DNA of 64,000 nucleotides from assembly GCA_025403435.1 (NCBI GenBank), contig CM046335.1:8064103-8128102 (forward strand), given 5' to 3'. Below are positions 23,441-36,240 of this stretch, one piece after another. Within the stretch, counting starts at the first letter, position 1. Each line of letters starts with the position of its first letter. The position numbers and the translations under genes were made by a program. The notes beneath the pieces were generated by a model that was given only the letters and a program-made list of their open reading frames with translations, was not told where the DNA came from and did no database searches. Origin of the DNA: Artocarpus heterophyllus. Its lineage: Eukaryota; Streptophyta; Magnoliopsida; Rosales; Moraceae.

Positions 23441-25837
23441 TTAGTTCTCTTTGAGCTTATAGACAGTGTTGACGCATTCTTCAGTCTCCCAAAGGAATGA
23501 CCCGAAGGCAACGGCTTCCAAAACCAGTCTCTTCAGGCTTGAAAACGAGGTCAAGATAACTTCATCATCCTCGAGCGAACCTGTTTTCTCATCTCCAAAA
23601 AGGGCTCGGCTATGATTTTCTGTCAAACTTGTAGCCTCCTTAGACTTGAGTTTTGCACATCTACGTAGCGTCTCTGGATCGAACCCCATCACATAACATT
23701 TCAAGTTTTCAGGTTTCTTTTCCTCACTGGTTGGCTCTGGACTCTGCAAGTCAGATTGTATGGTGCTGACGTGGCCAAACAGAAGATTTTTTATTCCATG
23801 GTGCTGAACGTGGGTCCTCTGCCTGAGAGGAAGATCTTGGGTATCCAAAGCCACACATTGCTCTAGCTGGAGCCTCAACACGGCAGACTTCAAAAAGTAT
23901 CCATATAAGATGGACGCCATGTATATCCGACTAAGCATCGATCTAGCTATGGTAGTAATTGCCCAGTGGTCTGTGACACTAGAATTTGCTCTCAATCCAA
24001 TGACTGCGGTAATGTGTTCCCTTACAATCTCCAAAACTTCAAAGCTGTAGATTGACTCTAGCTCCCAGTCCTTTGAAGGCCATATCTCCAGTCTTCCATT
24101 GTAGACGCATCGAGAAAGTCTTGGAACCAAAGGAACTTTGATTTCAGAAAACTTGTAAAAGATCAATAGATACATGATGTCTTCAACTGCAATTTGACAC
24201 TCTAACTCCTTCACTTGTGCAATCCTCCTGGCATTTTGAAGCATATAAGGACAAAAGCAGACTTATAAATGCAACTTTTTTTTTGGAATCTTAAATATGC
24301 TGTTTCCGCCCACCAAGGAATGCCACCAGTGATCCATCCACTCTAATCTGTTTAAGATAGTAAAAGCATCAACTAGGCGACACTTCACATTGGTGGAAAA
24401 TATCCTTGCAAGGATCGTCTGTGCACAAAGATGTTAGTTAGCATGGCTCATGCGTTAAATTCGGCCAAAGAACACCATTATGGCAGCCATACAGCAAATT
24501 TTACGGACAAAAAGGATCAAACCACAAGGCTCATACAGATCAGATTATTACCTTCAAAGATCACATACATAAGAAAATCCGTGCCTCACATGCCAACAAT
24601 TTATATCACCCAATTGCTGTTAATTGATTTTATAGTTGACATCCAACTAAAATTATTAAAATTAGTTCTTCAAACTCACGCCAAACTAGTCTCAGAGATT
24701 AGTTGGTATTTTTTTGGTTACAAACTTACAACAGCAGCAAGGGTTAGCACACCTAAAATAGCAAAGTGGGCTTAACGTTCTTTCTCAACCCTTGAGAGCT
24801 AGCCCCACAAGATTCATATTCTCGTTACAACTGAACTAATCTAGTCGACATAGATAAGGACGTATCATGTGCGTGGGGTTTTCTTTACTTACCCAAAGGC
24901 CAAAGAAGATAACCTAGTCGGTGTCCCTAGCCATTAAACAGAGGGACACTATCTCAAGTAATTTAGGTTTCTATTATTCATGTTAAAACTTTTGGGATAA
25001 AAAAGACACAACTCCTTCAAAATCTGATTCTCTGCTGTGAACTTGGTGCAATACAATTAATTATTTAGGCCACAAAGGTAAAGAGAAATCGACAACGTAA
25101 TTAACCTAAACCCCAACTATAATTAAGATTAAAGTGCAAGTGTCCCTGGCCCTAATTGACCTGTTGTAAAAAGCAATTCTTCAAGGGGGACATAATTCAA
25201 GATTCACAACGATGAAGGCATTATTCTAACCGAAAACCACAGAAAAGAAGGCTTTTTATTGCAAGTCAAAAGTGTCACGCTCAACACACCAACAATAAAG
25301 TGATTAAATCGTTTACTTAGCCTATTCATAGCTACTTAACAACCAATTAAGCAGAGTTAGCAACAAGAGACAGAATCAAACGTTCAGAAAATCACACAAC
25401 TTATAAGGAGAAGGACAGAACTGAAAAATCTATTGTTTAAAAAGCGTAAAATTCTAAAAAAGGAAAGTCTACCTGTGAAGGCAGGCCTCGGGAGATCCAT
25501 CGCTGAGGACCATCCGATTGCGAGCGCCGTCGCGATCGTCGGCCAGGTGCTTCAGCTCGTCGGCGACGGCGATGTGGAATAGCTGCGGGTGGTTCTGCAG
25601 CACGCCGATCAGTTCCTTCCCCGCCGGCGTCCTCGGCCCCAGCGGCGAGTTCAGGCTGCTGAACTCGCAGTGGCTCGCGCCGGCACCTGCGCCAGCGATC
25701 ACCGTCAACCTCCTGTTCGTCCTACCGGCGCCGAAACTTACCACGGCGGGCCTGGAGAAGAACTTGTTATGGCTTCTCTGGGGCCTCAGAGTCGACGGAA
25801 GGCTAGGGCTTTTGTGGTGGGTAAGACAATAGTCCAT
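23441..25837 (-). CDS. UV-B-induced protein At3g17800-like (DUF760), probably chloroplastic
   Basis: Two exons on the minus strand: 25473-25837 and 23441-24227, with a GT-AG intron of 1245 bp (24228-25472). The join falls within an Arg codon and reads EACLHR then RIAQVKE, giving 383 aa, near the family's usual 385-430. The first ~50 residues are Ser/Arg-rich with few acids, like a plastid transit peptide. Conserved family segments follow: GVLQNHPQLFHIAVADEL in exon 1, then FYKFSEIKVPLVPRLSRC, GRLEIWPSKDWELESIYSF and SILYGYFLKSA in exon 2. LKRLVLEAVAFGSFLW is near the C-terminus. The Arabidopsis relative is UV-B responsive; molecular function is unknown. The ATG at 25837 is chosen over an in-frame TTG just upstream. 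Exon 1 is much more GC-rich than its surroundings. No lesion was seen. Confidence 0.88.
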
Positions 25838-25939
25838 CAAAGGCTTGCAAAAATCCTCTGAGAAACGAAGAAGATGAAGAATAAGAAACGAGAATATTTC
25901 GATTGGTGTGAAGAAGAAGACGAATATGGGGGCGAAAGA

Positions 25940-26240
25940 GAGAATATCATCTTTATAATGGATAGGGTTTGGTTTTCAGTGGGGGAGAGAGAGTTCACAA
26001 ACTGAGGGGAAAGTTTGAGTCCAACAAGGACTATGATAAGTTGATAAGGTTTCCAACACTTATCGGTGACTTGGTAGGGTCCTAGTTGGTTTCGGAAGTG
26101 ATGATTGGGAATTTTTGTGGACGAATCAAAGAGCAATAAGAAAATTCGTACCCTGTGCGTTAGGGACACGCAATCCGCCCCTAGTTTCTAGATTAGCCTC
26201 GGTTGACCAAGGTGGACGGCTCCTATTCCACCAGATCACG
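25940..26240 (-). promoter_or_regulatory. Promoter of the DUF760 gene: TATA box, GATAAG boxes, W-box
   Basis: On the minus strand ATTATAAAG (complement of 25951-25959) is a TATA-like box about 115 bp upstream of the ATG. Three GATAAG/CTTATC I-box cores cluster at 26034-26065; such boxes are common in light-responsive plant promoters. TTGACC (W-box core) is at about 26200. The link to UV or light response is inference from motifs and family. Confidence 0.45.
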
Positions 26241-26259
26241 ATTTCGTGACTTATTTTGT

Positions 26260-26880
26260 TGTCTTTTTTCTTCTTCTTATTTAATTATTAATAGTTTGCT
26301 TTATTTCTTTTTTTTTTAATTTATTTTTGGCTAAGATTTGGTGCCACACTACTATCACTACATAATTAAGTTTTTTTCTAGCTCCCCTTTTTAGTTTCTT
26401 TTTTTTTTCTTGGAAGGAGAAAAATGCTAAAAGAAGAACCAAACCTAATAAGAAATCATCTTCTCAACAAAAAAAAAAAAGTCAAATAATAATCAAATTC
26501 CAATTCAATTAAAATCTTAAATAACTTTATAAGATAAACCTTAATATTTCAAAATAATTAAATATAATTCTTACTTAAATTACTCTTAATCCTATATTTC
26601 AAATCCATAATATATGTATTTTTGTACCACATAAACTTTTAAAATCCCCCATTTAGTATTGTTTTGGGAGTTTTTGGAAATATTTTTACATGTTTTTTGA
26701 GGCAAAAATTTTAAAAACACTTTCAACAAAATTTTCAAAAAATTCTTATTTTTCAAAACAATAATTTTCACCTATTTTGAAAATACTACCAAAGAGGTTG
26801 TTTTATTGTTAATTTATAGGATATTTTTCTGACAAGTGTAAAAAAAGAAAAAAAGTTAGACACACTTTTTAATCATTAAA
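26260..26880. other. AT-rich spacer
   Basis: T-rich and A-rich tracts only. No gene or clear repeat was found. Confidence 0.5.
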
Positions 26881-26884
26881 TTGC

Positions 26885-27538
26885 TAGAAAATACCCAAAA
26901 CACCTAATGTGTTTTGTTTAAATACTACTTTTATCCCACTTATTATTAAAATACTTAAAACATCCTATATGTTTTGGCCAAATACCACTTTTGTCCTTCT
27001 TATTATTAAAATACCTAAAACACCCATTGAGTTTTCAAAATCATACTCAAAATACCCCCTCAAGTAACTATGTTTTTAAAATTCTAAGATTATCCTTCGT
27101 AATATATATTAGATTGAAAGGTTATTTTATGTATGTATGTTTTCGTTTCCAAAAAGTTAAGACATTATTAAATCAAAATACTATATAAAATCAATTTTAA
27201 AAAGTTAGAAACTTTCAAAATAATTGAAGTATTTGCTCAGTTAAAATATTTATTTGAACATTTTAAATTACCTTTTCTTTAATTTTTAATTCAAGGTATA
27301 TTTAAAATATTTAATATATACTAGGATAATATTGGAACTTTCAAAAAATTTATTTCTTTATGGGATATTTTGAGCATGATTTTGAAAATATAAGGGGTGT
27401 CTTGGGCATTCTAATAATTATAAGAGGAGACAAATGTGGTATTTTGGCAAAGCACAAGGAGTGTTTTAGGCATTTTAATAATAAGAAGGAAAAAGTGGTA
27501 ATTAGGTAAAACACAAAGGATATTTTAGGTATTTTCTC
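26885..27538. mobile_element. MULE-type non-autonomous element (654 bp) with long TIRs and 9-bp target duplication
   Basis: The first and last ~190 bp are inverted copies of one another. The ends read AGAAAATACCCAAAACACC (left) and AGAAAATACCTAAAATATCC (right, opposite strand). Outside them are TTAAATTGC (26876-26884) and TTACATTGC (27539-27547), a 9-bp duplication with one mismatch. Long TIRs and 9-bp duplications are typical of Mutator-like elements. Each arm also contains two copies of a ~70-bp unit around CTTATTATTAAAATACCTA. There is no transposase. Confidence 0.75.
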
Positions 27539-27549
27539 TTACATTGCAT

Positions 27550-28160
27550 TAAAATCTAAAAAATCATTTGTAAAGAAAAAAATATATTTGAATTGAAAAA
27601 GATAATTTTAAAAAAATTAATAAAAATCTAACTTTTAAAATTTTTGTGTTATTTTTTTTATCCTACCGAAGGTGTTCCTAATTTTTATGCAAAAATGTGT
27701 TCGTTCGAAAAGTCAGAAACTTACAATTCTGCATGGTTGGTTAGTCTTTAGATGAGTAATAATAACGTAATCGTTAACTTTAAAAGTTGTAAAAAACATT
27801 TTAATCCTAAAATATTTAAAATGTCAATATCTAATGATTACATAGACAGGTAAATATAAAAAATTAAATAAATAAATACTTCGACTAATAACAATCAATT
27901 GATAAAATTTAAAATGCGTGGTACTTGATGTCAAATTTGTCACTAATTAAATATAATATATGTCAAAATTTAGCGTGAGAAAATTTAGTTTAAACATACC
28001 AATTTGGTATCATATTAGGTATACTTTTATATGTGCATGCCATACATAACTTAAATGTATCTCTTCCATTTAAGGTTTGGTAAATGCAAACTCTTTCTCA
28101 TATGCTAGTTTATTTATTTGACATGTCTCGTCTCAATCTTTACAAACAAACTCACGTCAT
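27550..28160. other. AT-rich spacer
   Basis: Non-coding AT-rich DNA. No supported feature. Confidence 0.5.
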
Positions 28161-28169
28161 GCAAAAGCT

Positions 28170-31100
28170 TCCCAACGCCGAGACAAGAACTCAATTAAGG
28201 GAATCGAAAATTCAGTGGGAGACGAACTACATCCAAAGAAGGGATAGAGGAAGCTATTGAGGACTATTTTAACAATATTTTTTCCACTACGCTGCCTGGA
28301 GTGGAGGATACTGCCGAGGCTCTAATGGGAATTGAGGGGCGAATTTTGGATGCTATGAGGGAAGATCTTAACGCTCGTTCTGTCACGCCCCGGAGTACGG
28401 GAGGTGACGTGACGGATTATTTAAATTAATTAAAAGTGAATTTAATTAAAATCAATAGTTTAAGGGTTTGAGTTAAATATAAAATGTGAAAATTTAAAGA
28501 AAGCTATAGCATAAATAATTAATATTAAAGAGTAAACATCGCGAATATGGGTCTCACAGACCCACAATTTATGCACACACATGGTACTGACAATATAATA
28601 AATACAACCACAGTCCAAGTACAAGTAAAGTTAATCATTACATGCCTTGATTAAACAATACAAATAAGTCTACTAGTCCTTCTACTGCTCCTTCTACTGC
28701 TCCTGAGTCCTGTCCGTTGAATCATCTCCAAACCTAAATGGAAAACCAACTAGAGGGGAAAAAATTTAAAACAAATAAAACGTGAGCGAAAAGCTCAGTA
28801 GGACTATGTTTTATAAAATAATTTAATTTAAAAACACATTTCATTATTCAGGGATTATTTAAACTTGAATAAATAAATAAATAAATTTGAATAAAACCGT
28901 TCTTACCCAGAACAGTTTACTCGGATAACCAGAAATATCATTTTCTTTTCCTAGGCAAAACCATAAGAATATCACCACCGTAGTGGTCCAGCTAGGTTTC
29001 GGGACCTGCCCCCAAGGTCGATCGCTACACGACCCGATCTCTAATATGGCATCATGCCTATATGTTTATTTTCATCATCATTCAAAACTCAATTACCGAG
29101 TATTGTCATTTACATTTATTATAAAGTCCATTTCAGTTCACGATATATTAAAATATAACCGATAAATTCATTTTCAAATAACCATTGAAAACATTTTAAT
29201 AGAAATCTCTTTCAAAGCCAAATCATTTTGAAACTAGGCTACCAAGGAATGGGGTAGAAGTCCTACCTCAATACTCGTGCCGGTGCCCCATACCATAATC
29301 CTGGTCCTCTATACGTTAACTCCGCGGAACCACGAACGATCCTAAATACACACTAAGTCGATCAATATCTAGTTTGAGACATTCTATGTTACTAAACCAT
29401 TTCATGATGTCCTAGTGTGCCATTTATATCTTTAAAATCATTCTATAAGGTTGGAATTTAAATCGGGGTTCAAAACAGTGAAAACGGGTGGAAAAATCAC
29501 AAAATTTTTCATGCTCGGCCGGCCTGCCAGACTCCCTGCTTCGGCCGGCCGAATTGTGCAGTTCGGCCTGCCAGAAACCAAGTCCAGTCTGCCGGACATT
29601 CCCAGGTTTGGCCTGCCGGACAGATGAACACCGGCCTGCCGATCCCTTGATCCGGCCTGCCGAACTGGGAAAACCTAGAAATCCCAGCCACAGGTTTTCG
29701 ATTCCCCAAAATCCAAATCTTGATTTTAACCTGTTTTTCTCAAATTTCAGGCATGGAAAACAATCATAGTTGATAGAAAAACATACTAGGACACTTTTAA
29801 ACTCATTTAAACAAGATTTAAACTCAAAAATCTCAAAAATCTGAAAATGAGAAAATGATGAGAAAAATGAAAAATCTTGAATCCAATCCGTTTTTCTTGA
29901 ATCTAAGCTTAGATTCTAATTGCTCTAAGTTCATTTAACTCAAATCAAAGGTTTTCTAAGTTCAAGCAAACCTAGATTTCAAAAATGCACAAAATTGAAA
30001 ATTTTGAAAAAAGTTTAGAAATTTTAAAACTAACCTCGAATCAAAGCTTTAATCCGCGTTTTCGGTTGCCAAATCACGTCCTCGAGCTTCCTCCTTGCTA
30101 ACCCAAAGCTTGGATTCGAATTTGATTCAAAAATTTGAGAGAGAATTTGGGAGAGAAAGGAGAAACCGAGAGAGAGAGTAAGAGAGCTCACGGGCAGGAG
30201 AGAGAGAGGAGATAGAGTGAGATCAGGGAGAGTGAGGAGAGAGGGAGAGAGAGGGAATAAATAGAGAGAAACGGTGGGCGGTTTTACTGAGCGAAAAACT
30301 AATGCCACCCACGGTTTTGTAAAACGGAATATTTTTAACATTTTACAAATTGTTGTGTTTTAAAACTCAAAACATCATTTTAAAACAATAAGAAATCATT
30401 TAAATTCATCAAATTAACAAAACAACCAAAAATTCAAAATCCAATTAAGTAATCAAATTAATGTTAAAACATTAATTATGACACACTAATTCATCATTTA
30501 TATTACAATAACATTAAATAAATTCTGGGGCGTTATTAAAGAAGCGGTTTTCAATGGGGGCTTGGAAAGCTCCGGGGCCGGATGGACTACATGCAGGCTT
30601 CTACCAACAAAACTGGGAATTGGTGGGACATGAAGTCACAGCGACCTGCTTGCAAATTGTAAATGGTAATCAATCTGTTAAACCCCTTAGTAGCACTTAC
30701 ACTGTTCTTATTCCAAAAATAAAATCTCCAGAGAAAGTTTCTGACTATCGGCCAATTAGTTTGTGTAATGTGGTATATAAGATCGTCTCTAAAACATTTG
30801 CTAATAGGTTGAAAGTTCAACTTTTAAGGATTATTTTGGAGGAGCAGAGTGCTTTTGTTCAGGGTCGTCTTATTACTGAAAACTTTATAGTGGCCTTTGA
30901 AACGATGTATACTATTAGAAGGAAAACTGGAAGTAAGATGAGTATGATGTCAGTTAAACTAGATATGAGTAAGGCCTATGACAGAGTAGAATGACAATTT
31001 TTAAGAGCTGTTATGGGGAGGCTTGGCCTTTCTAGACGTTGGGTTGATTTGGTGATGGTTTGTGTTGGGACAGCCTAGTTTTCTTTCTTGGTTAATAGGT

Positions 31101-33206
31101 GCCCAGTTGGGAGCCTTTTTCCACAGCAAGCGCCAGGGGTGTCCCCTTTCCCCTTATTCATTCTTGCTTCCTGTTGAAGGTTTCTCTTCTCTGTTGAAGC
31201 AAGCTAAAGATGACAACCAATTGGTAGGTATTAAATGTGCCAGATCGGTCCTGAGGCTTTCACACCTACTTTTTGCTGATGACAGTGTTATTATCTGTCA
31301 GGTGGATGAAAGAAGTTGCCATGCCTTGAAGAGGGTCTTATCGAAGTATGAACTTGCCGATGGTCAGAAGATAAATTTTCAGAAAACGTAGGTGAGTTTT
31401 AGCCCAAACCTGGATGAGAAAAGATGAGATATGATTATAAACCTTCTTGGTCTTGACAATAGTGCTACACATGACTTCTGCCTAGGTCTGCCCGCTTTTG
31501 TTGGGATGAATAGGAGGGGGGTTTTCAATAGCATTCACGAGAAAGTATGGAAGAAATTGCAGTTGTGGAGAAGCAAGATGTTTTTGGTTGGGCAAAAGGC
31601 AGTAGCCCAAGTTATCTCTATCTACGCTACGAGTGTTTTTAAATTGCCTTCTACTTTGTGTGATGACCTCCAATCACTTATCTCGAATTTTTGGTGGGGA
31701 GGGGTGGTGATGATCGTAAAATTCATTGGCTTAGATGGGAGATCTTGTGTCATCCTAAAAATGAATGAGGAATGGGATTCCGTGACCTGTTGCCCTTTAA
31801 CCATGCACTTGTAGCAAAACAAGCTTGGAGAGTTTTGACTAAGCCATCATTCCTTATGGCTCATATCCTTAAAGCTAAATACTTTGCTAGCTCCAATTTT
31901 CTCAATGCCCAGATGGGATATAATCCCTCGTATGTTTGGCGTAGTATAGTGTGGGGCCATAGTCTATTTGTTGGAGGCAGGGTTAAGATGGAAATTTGGC
32001 GATAATAGTAAGGTTAAGATCTCTGGAGACCCTTGGCTGCCTCAGCCTTACTCTTTCAAACTATTACTCGGAGGATAACCAAGACTCTTTGGTGTCTAGC
32101 ATTATTGAAGGTGATGACTTACCTGTGTGGCATTTTGATAACAAGGGCTGTTACAAGGTGCGCTCGGGATATAAGATAGAAATGGAGAGAGGTCGTCTAG
32201 CTGCAGCTTTGGTTGTAGACTAAGAACAGGCATGGTGTAAATTTTTATGGAAATGCCGGATGCCCAGCAAGATGAAGATTCACATATGGCGAGCTGCTCA
32301 TAGGGCGTTAGTAGTGAAATCTAATCTCAAGAAAAGAGGTATTGCAGGCCCTACCACTTGCCCACATTGTGGAGAGGAATCTGAGAGTGTAACACATGCT
32401 CTCTGGTCATGCTTTGTGGCCCAAGAAGTTTGGAACTGCAGTTCGATGAGGACATTCTTTGAAGCATCAGAGACGGACCCTTTTGTGAATTATGCTCTCA
32501 TGTCTTTCGTCAAGGCAAAGAGAGAGACAAAGCTTTGTTCTGCGTTATCAGTTGGTGTATTTGGCACAACCAAAACTCAAAAGTTTTTGGAGGGAAAACT
32601 CTCTCAGCCATGGAGGCTGTTGAGAAAGCTGGTAGAATTTTTGGTGACCATTTCTACGCATGGGCTATGATAACTGCCAACCCCTGATCGACTCAACAGT
32701 TACGATAAATGTTGATGCAGTAGTGCTCAACTTTGCGGCTCGCATTGGTATAGGTATTGTGGCAAGTGACAAGGAAGGCGCGACTCAACTTTGCAGTTCG
32801 TTTTTTGCGAGTTCAAGGGCGTTTTTCATCTCAAGTCAGGAAATGTATGGCCATCATAAAAGGTGTAAAGTTGGATGTGGAGCTTGGTTTCACTTCTTGG
32901 GTCATTGAATCGGATGCAATTAATGCAGTCCGAGCAACCCATAATACCCCAGATCGCTCTATTGAAGCTAATATCGTAGAATATATTCGAAGTATCTGAT
33001 TGGAAGTTTGTTGTGGCTCAGTTTGCTATGCCACGTGAAGGGAACTGTGTAGCCTACATGTTAGCTAGTCATGCAATTTTATTCGGTTAACGTTCTTTGA
33101 CGTGATTGTATGCCTATGTTTATTTCTCATCTTGTACGTGTTGACATTTTAAGTGCTTAATAAAATCATCCAGCTTCCTTTAAAATAATAATAATAATAA
33201 TAATAA
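28170..33206 (+). mobile_element. Decayed L1-type LINE (ORF2 remnant), interrupted by a solo LTR
   Basis: Plus-strand pieces of a non-LTR retrotransposon ORF2. About 28200-28380 encodes the stretch before the RT domain (AIEDYFNNIFSTT). It resumes at 30535 with APGPDGLHAGFY and IPKIKSPEKVSDYRPISLCN. The RT catalytic box LLFADDSVII lies near 31268-31297. A zf-RVT-like domain (CPHCGEESESVTHALWSC) is at about 32359-32412, and an RNase H-like end (INVDAVV, IESDAINAV) lies at about 32700-33090. The tail has (AAT)n at 33184-33206. Frameshifts and stops throughout (for example near 30990, 31390 and 32223) show it is dead. The 5' part, including any ORF1 and endonuclease, is missing. Confidence 0.85.
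28381..30534 (-). mobile_element. Solo Gypsy LTR inserted in the LINE, same family as the element at 46941-55861
   Basis: This is the reverse complement of the 2.1-kb Gypsy LTR, starting TGTCACGCCCCGGAGTACGG. It retains the GGCAGGCCG-type repeat block (29510-29672) and the AGGTCGATCG segment (29014-29023). LINE sequence continues on both sides, and there is no internal Gypsy sequence, so it is a solo LTR. The outer end is GGGGCGTT joined to ATTAAAG. The expected terminal ACA and a CGTTC duplication are missing, which fits an 8-bp deletion. Confidence 0.85.
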
Positions 33207-33209
33207 GCT

Positions 33210-33755
33210 ACTTTTTTCAAATTTATTTGCAAGAATATCATCCTTAAAATAAAGGGACACTTTGGTAAATAATGATATGTAGGTAGTGGGGAGGACCTCT
33301 TGTAAATAAGCCTGGAAAAAAAAACTTAGAATTAGTGAATTTGTGTGTTAAATTAAAATAACACATGTCAAAATAATAAAGTAGCATTTGAGGAAGAGTA
33401 TGCAATGAGGTTCGTATTTACCTCTTCTCCTATTTTGCTACAAACGTAATACATACACGCCAGTACAGATGTGATATGAAAAGTGCCGTGGTTATGTGGT
33501 GAAAATTGTGTGACGGTTTTTTCTTTTTCTTCTAAAAGAAAGAAATATGCGTGGTCGTCAGAAATTCACAGCTTATACAAACCAAATTACCTGTAAATTG
33601 ATACTTCAGCCCAGCAGTGTTTCACAAATACCAGCAAAATGTGGCCGGCAAAATTCCTGAAATCAATCACAACCAACAGAAAAACATATACATGTAGACA
33701 ACAAATAACAACCGCAAACCAACGCACCAAAAAAGGCAAAGTTCGTTCAGCCAAA
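33210..33755. other. Upstream region of RALF-like 1
   Basis: Non-coding, moderately AT-rich. It lies between the LINE tail and the TATA box of RALF-like 1. No other feature was found. Confidence 0.45.
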
Positions 33756-33758
33756 GCA

Positions 33759-33767
33759 TATATAAAA
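33759..33767 (+). promoter_or_regulatory. TATA box of RALF-like 1
   Basis: TATATAAAA about 109 bp upstream of the ATG at 33876. An A-rich leader follows. Confidence 0.65.
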
Positions 33768-33875
33768 AGCTCATAGATGTTCCCAAAAAAAATGTCCCAA
33801 ACACACCAATAACGTCCTCACTAACCAAAGGGATCCAAGAAAGTACAAAGGAAGGAAAAAAGTCCCTTTGGAAAG

Positions 33876-34085
33876 ATGAAGGCGTGGTTGGTGTGTTTGG
33901 TTCTGGTAATAAGCGCGGCGGTGGCGGCAGAGCAGGCGTTGGCAGCGCCAATAGATTTTGATCCATGCTCCGCACCCAATGGGCCTCACCCAGATTGCGA
34001 TTACAAAAAGATGCCGCGTAAGCAGGCTAATCCTTACAGCCGTGGTTGCTCCAAATTCTTCCGCTGCCGCACGGGCCGCTGGTGA
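33876..34085 (+). CDS. RALF-like secreted peptide 1 (69 aa, four cysteines)
   Basis: Rapid alkalinization factor-like signalling peptide; family members are secreted and act on FERONIA-type receptor kinases to change cell-wall pH, growth or immunity. A signal peptide (about residues 1-23, MKAWLVCLVLVISAAVAAEQ...) is followed by a short mature part. Cysteines at 31, 41, 58 and 64 give the C-x9-C and C-x5-C pairs, and the hallmark NPYSRGCSKFFRCR is at residues 52-65. It lacks the long propeptide with a subtilase site and the YISY motif of classic RALFs, so it belongs with the short RALF-like type. Single exon with a TATA box upstream. Two related loci follow at 36395 and 56722. Receptor and tissue are not readable from sequence. 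Confidence 0.85.
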   Translation: MKAWLVCLVLVISAAVAAEQALAAPIDFDPCSAPNGPHPDCDYKKMPRKQANPYSRGCSKFFRCRTGRW

Positions 34086-34089
34086 TAAG

Positions 34090-36240
34090 GCCCTTCGCTG
34101 GTCAGCCCATGCCATGCACGTATTAAGAATGACTTTGTCATGATCAACTAATGTAAGGATGTGTGTGGGTGAAGGTCTCTTCTTTCACGTCTTCCAACTC
34201 TTATATATACATTTTTTAATACTTATGTTTTAGCTGAGAGTTGGTAGAAGGTGATAGGATTTATAAATGTAACGAGTGAAATTTTTGGCATTGTTTAATG
34301 AAGACAATTATTATTTTATTCAATTAAAAAATTTGTTACAATTATTATTGTTGTTGTTTGTTATTTTTAAGCTTGGAGTTTGGTGAATGGAGTGCTCTAC
34401 AACTTATGATATAGTCGAATGTGGAATATTAGATTAGTACGATACAAACAAAAAGCCTAAGACAAAGTATAGTACAAATTTGACAGTTCAATCAAATTTT
34501 CAGCCCAAGTATCCAATTACTAATATATTTTGTTCTTGTTTTATAATTTGTACTTAATGCACGGAGTAACTCCAATTATCGTGCACTCCAGAAAAGAAAA
34601 ATACTCTAACTATTAAAATTGTGACTATGCCATCAAATCCGATTTAATTCTAGGACAAGGATCGTATACTCAGCAATCCAGACAAAAAAAAAAAAACCCA
34701 TATATAATGGCATACCAAAATGCTTAGACGACAGGAGAAGACGAAGTAATGAACAATCAAATATTAAAGAAAATGGTTCGTGGATAATCTTCAAAGTAGT
34801 AAAAAAGAAAAATATAAGTAAATATATATATTAATTATAGCTTTTTCCTGTTAAAAAAGTTATGGTTTTTTCCCTAAATGCACGAACGGAATAATAAATT
34901 TTGGCGTACGTTATTTTTGGCATATCAATAAAACTTTTAAATGTCAAATTCTTCTTGCTAATTCCTTAAGGCAACTTTATACCATAATAGCATATTTTAC
35001 TTAATTTGTTTGCGTTAATTTCAAGAGGAAATAAGTTTGTTACATATAAGAAATCTCGTTTTTATTTAAATAATAAAAGTCCTTTTTTGTGTAATCAGAA
35101 AACCACATGAATTACTCGTACGAGTATGTTTAAAAGATTTTGGAGTTAAATTTAGGAGAAGCCCTGAGCTTTTTTCTCTTTTAAAAAACAGTCCATGTAT
35201 CGAGAAATAATCTCATTTTTCTCTTCTCAAAAATAATCCATGTACTGAGAAATATTCTAAGTTAGAGCGCTGTGAACTCTTTAAATATCTCAAATGTAGT
35301 CTTGCAGTTGAAATTCCACTCGCATTTGGATAGAAAATGTTATAATAACGGTGGAATTAATTTATAAAAAATGAGGAAAGCCCTTTCCTATCATTTCCCA
35401 CAAAAGATACACTAAAAAGTCCCAAGTCATTTTATAAGAACGTTCACGCATTCCAAATTCATTAAAAAATAAGTAAAACTAGAAGATTAAGTTTTGGCCA
35501 ATGTTTTTAAACAAAAAGATTGGCAACTTTTAAGTATGAAGTCTTGTTTCGAAGGACAAAAATAAAATTTTATGAATCTTTTCGTAATCCAACTTTTCTA
35601 AAAAAAAAATAAACAACTTGTCCATAATAAGAAGTAATTATTTCTTTTTGTACTTTTTTTTAAAAAGCTTTTTGTAATATTCAGGTGGCATAGTGAGGAA
35701 AAAATTTGTAGTCCATTGTTTTTAAGTTGCCATATCGTGCGTCAATAAATTCTTTTCATTTAAATTCATATGTAAGTAAAAAATTATAGCGACTTTAATT
35801 TCTATTTTAAAGAGAAAATATAATATCTAATCTTTAAAATTCGCTAAACTCAAACTGTAAAATATGAAACAAACAAAAAATCTAACACATTCATAACAAT
35901 AAATCATAAAGAAGCGTATAAAAAATACAACTAAAGCATAAGAAACATATTACAATTTGGTTTATTGCGCTTTATCTCAAAAGAAAGAACGAATATAAAA
36001 GCATTATACGAGGAAATGCATAAACAACATAAACATATGATAAATTTCATCTTTTAAGATCAAATTATGAGATTACCATTGTTTTCCATCAAAATATTAA
36101 TAGAATTTTAATTGAGGGACTCAATTTGAGACATTCAAAAAGTTAAGGGTCTAAATTGAAGCATTTTTTGGTATAGGGACTAATTTTAAAAAACAGAAGA
36201 AAGTTGAGCAACCTCTCAATGAACTTAAGATTTTGCCTAA
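34090..36240. other. Spacer between RALF-like 1 and 2, with segments duplicated upstream of RALF-like 3
   Basis: No gene. Parts match the upstream region of RALF-like 3: around 34555-34595 (GAGTAACTCCAATTATCGTG) versus about 56200-56225, and around 34905-34935 (GGCATATCAATAAAA) versus about 56477-56492. The RALF unit was therefore duplicated with its upstream DNA. The rest is AT-rich. Confidence 0.5.

Noticed and set aside
24431..24775. 114-aa plus-strand ORF
   Set aside because: It lies in the intron of the DUF760 gene on the opposite strand, AT-rich and with no recognisable motif.
30030..30341. 103-aa minus-strand ORF
   Set aside because: It falls in the solo Gypsy LTR (CT-rich part) and is not conserved as protein in the other LTR copies.
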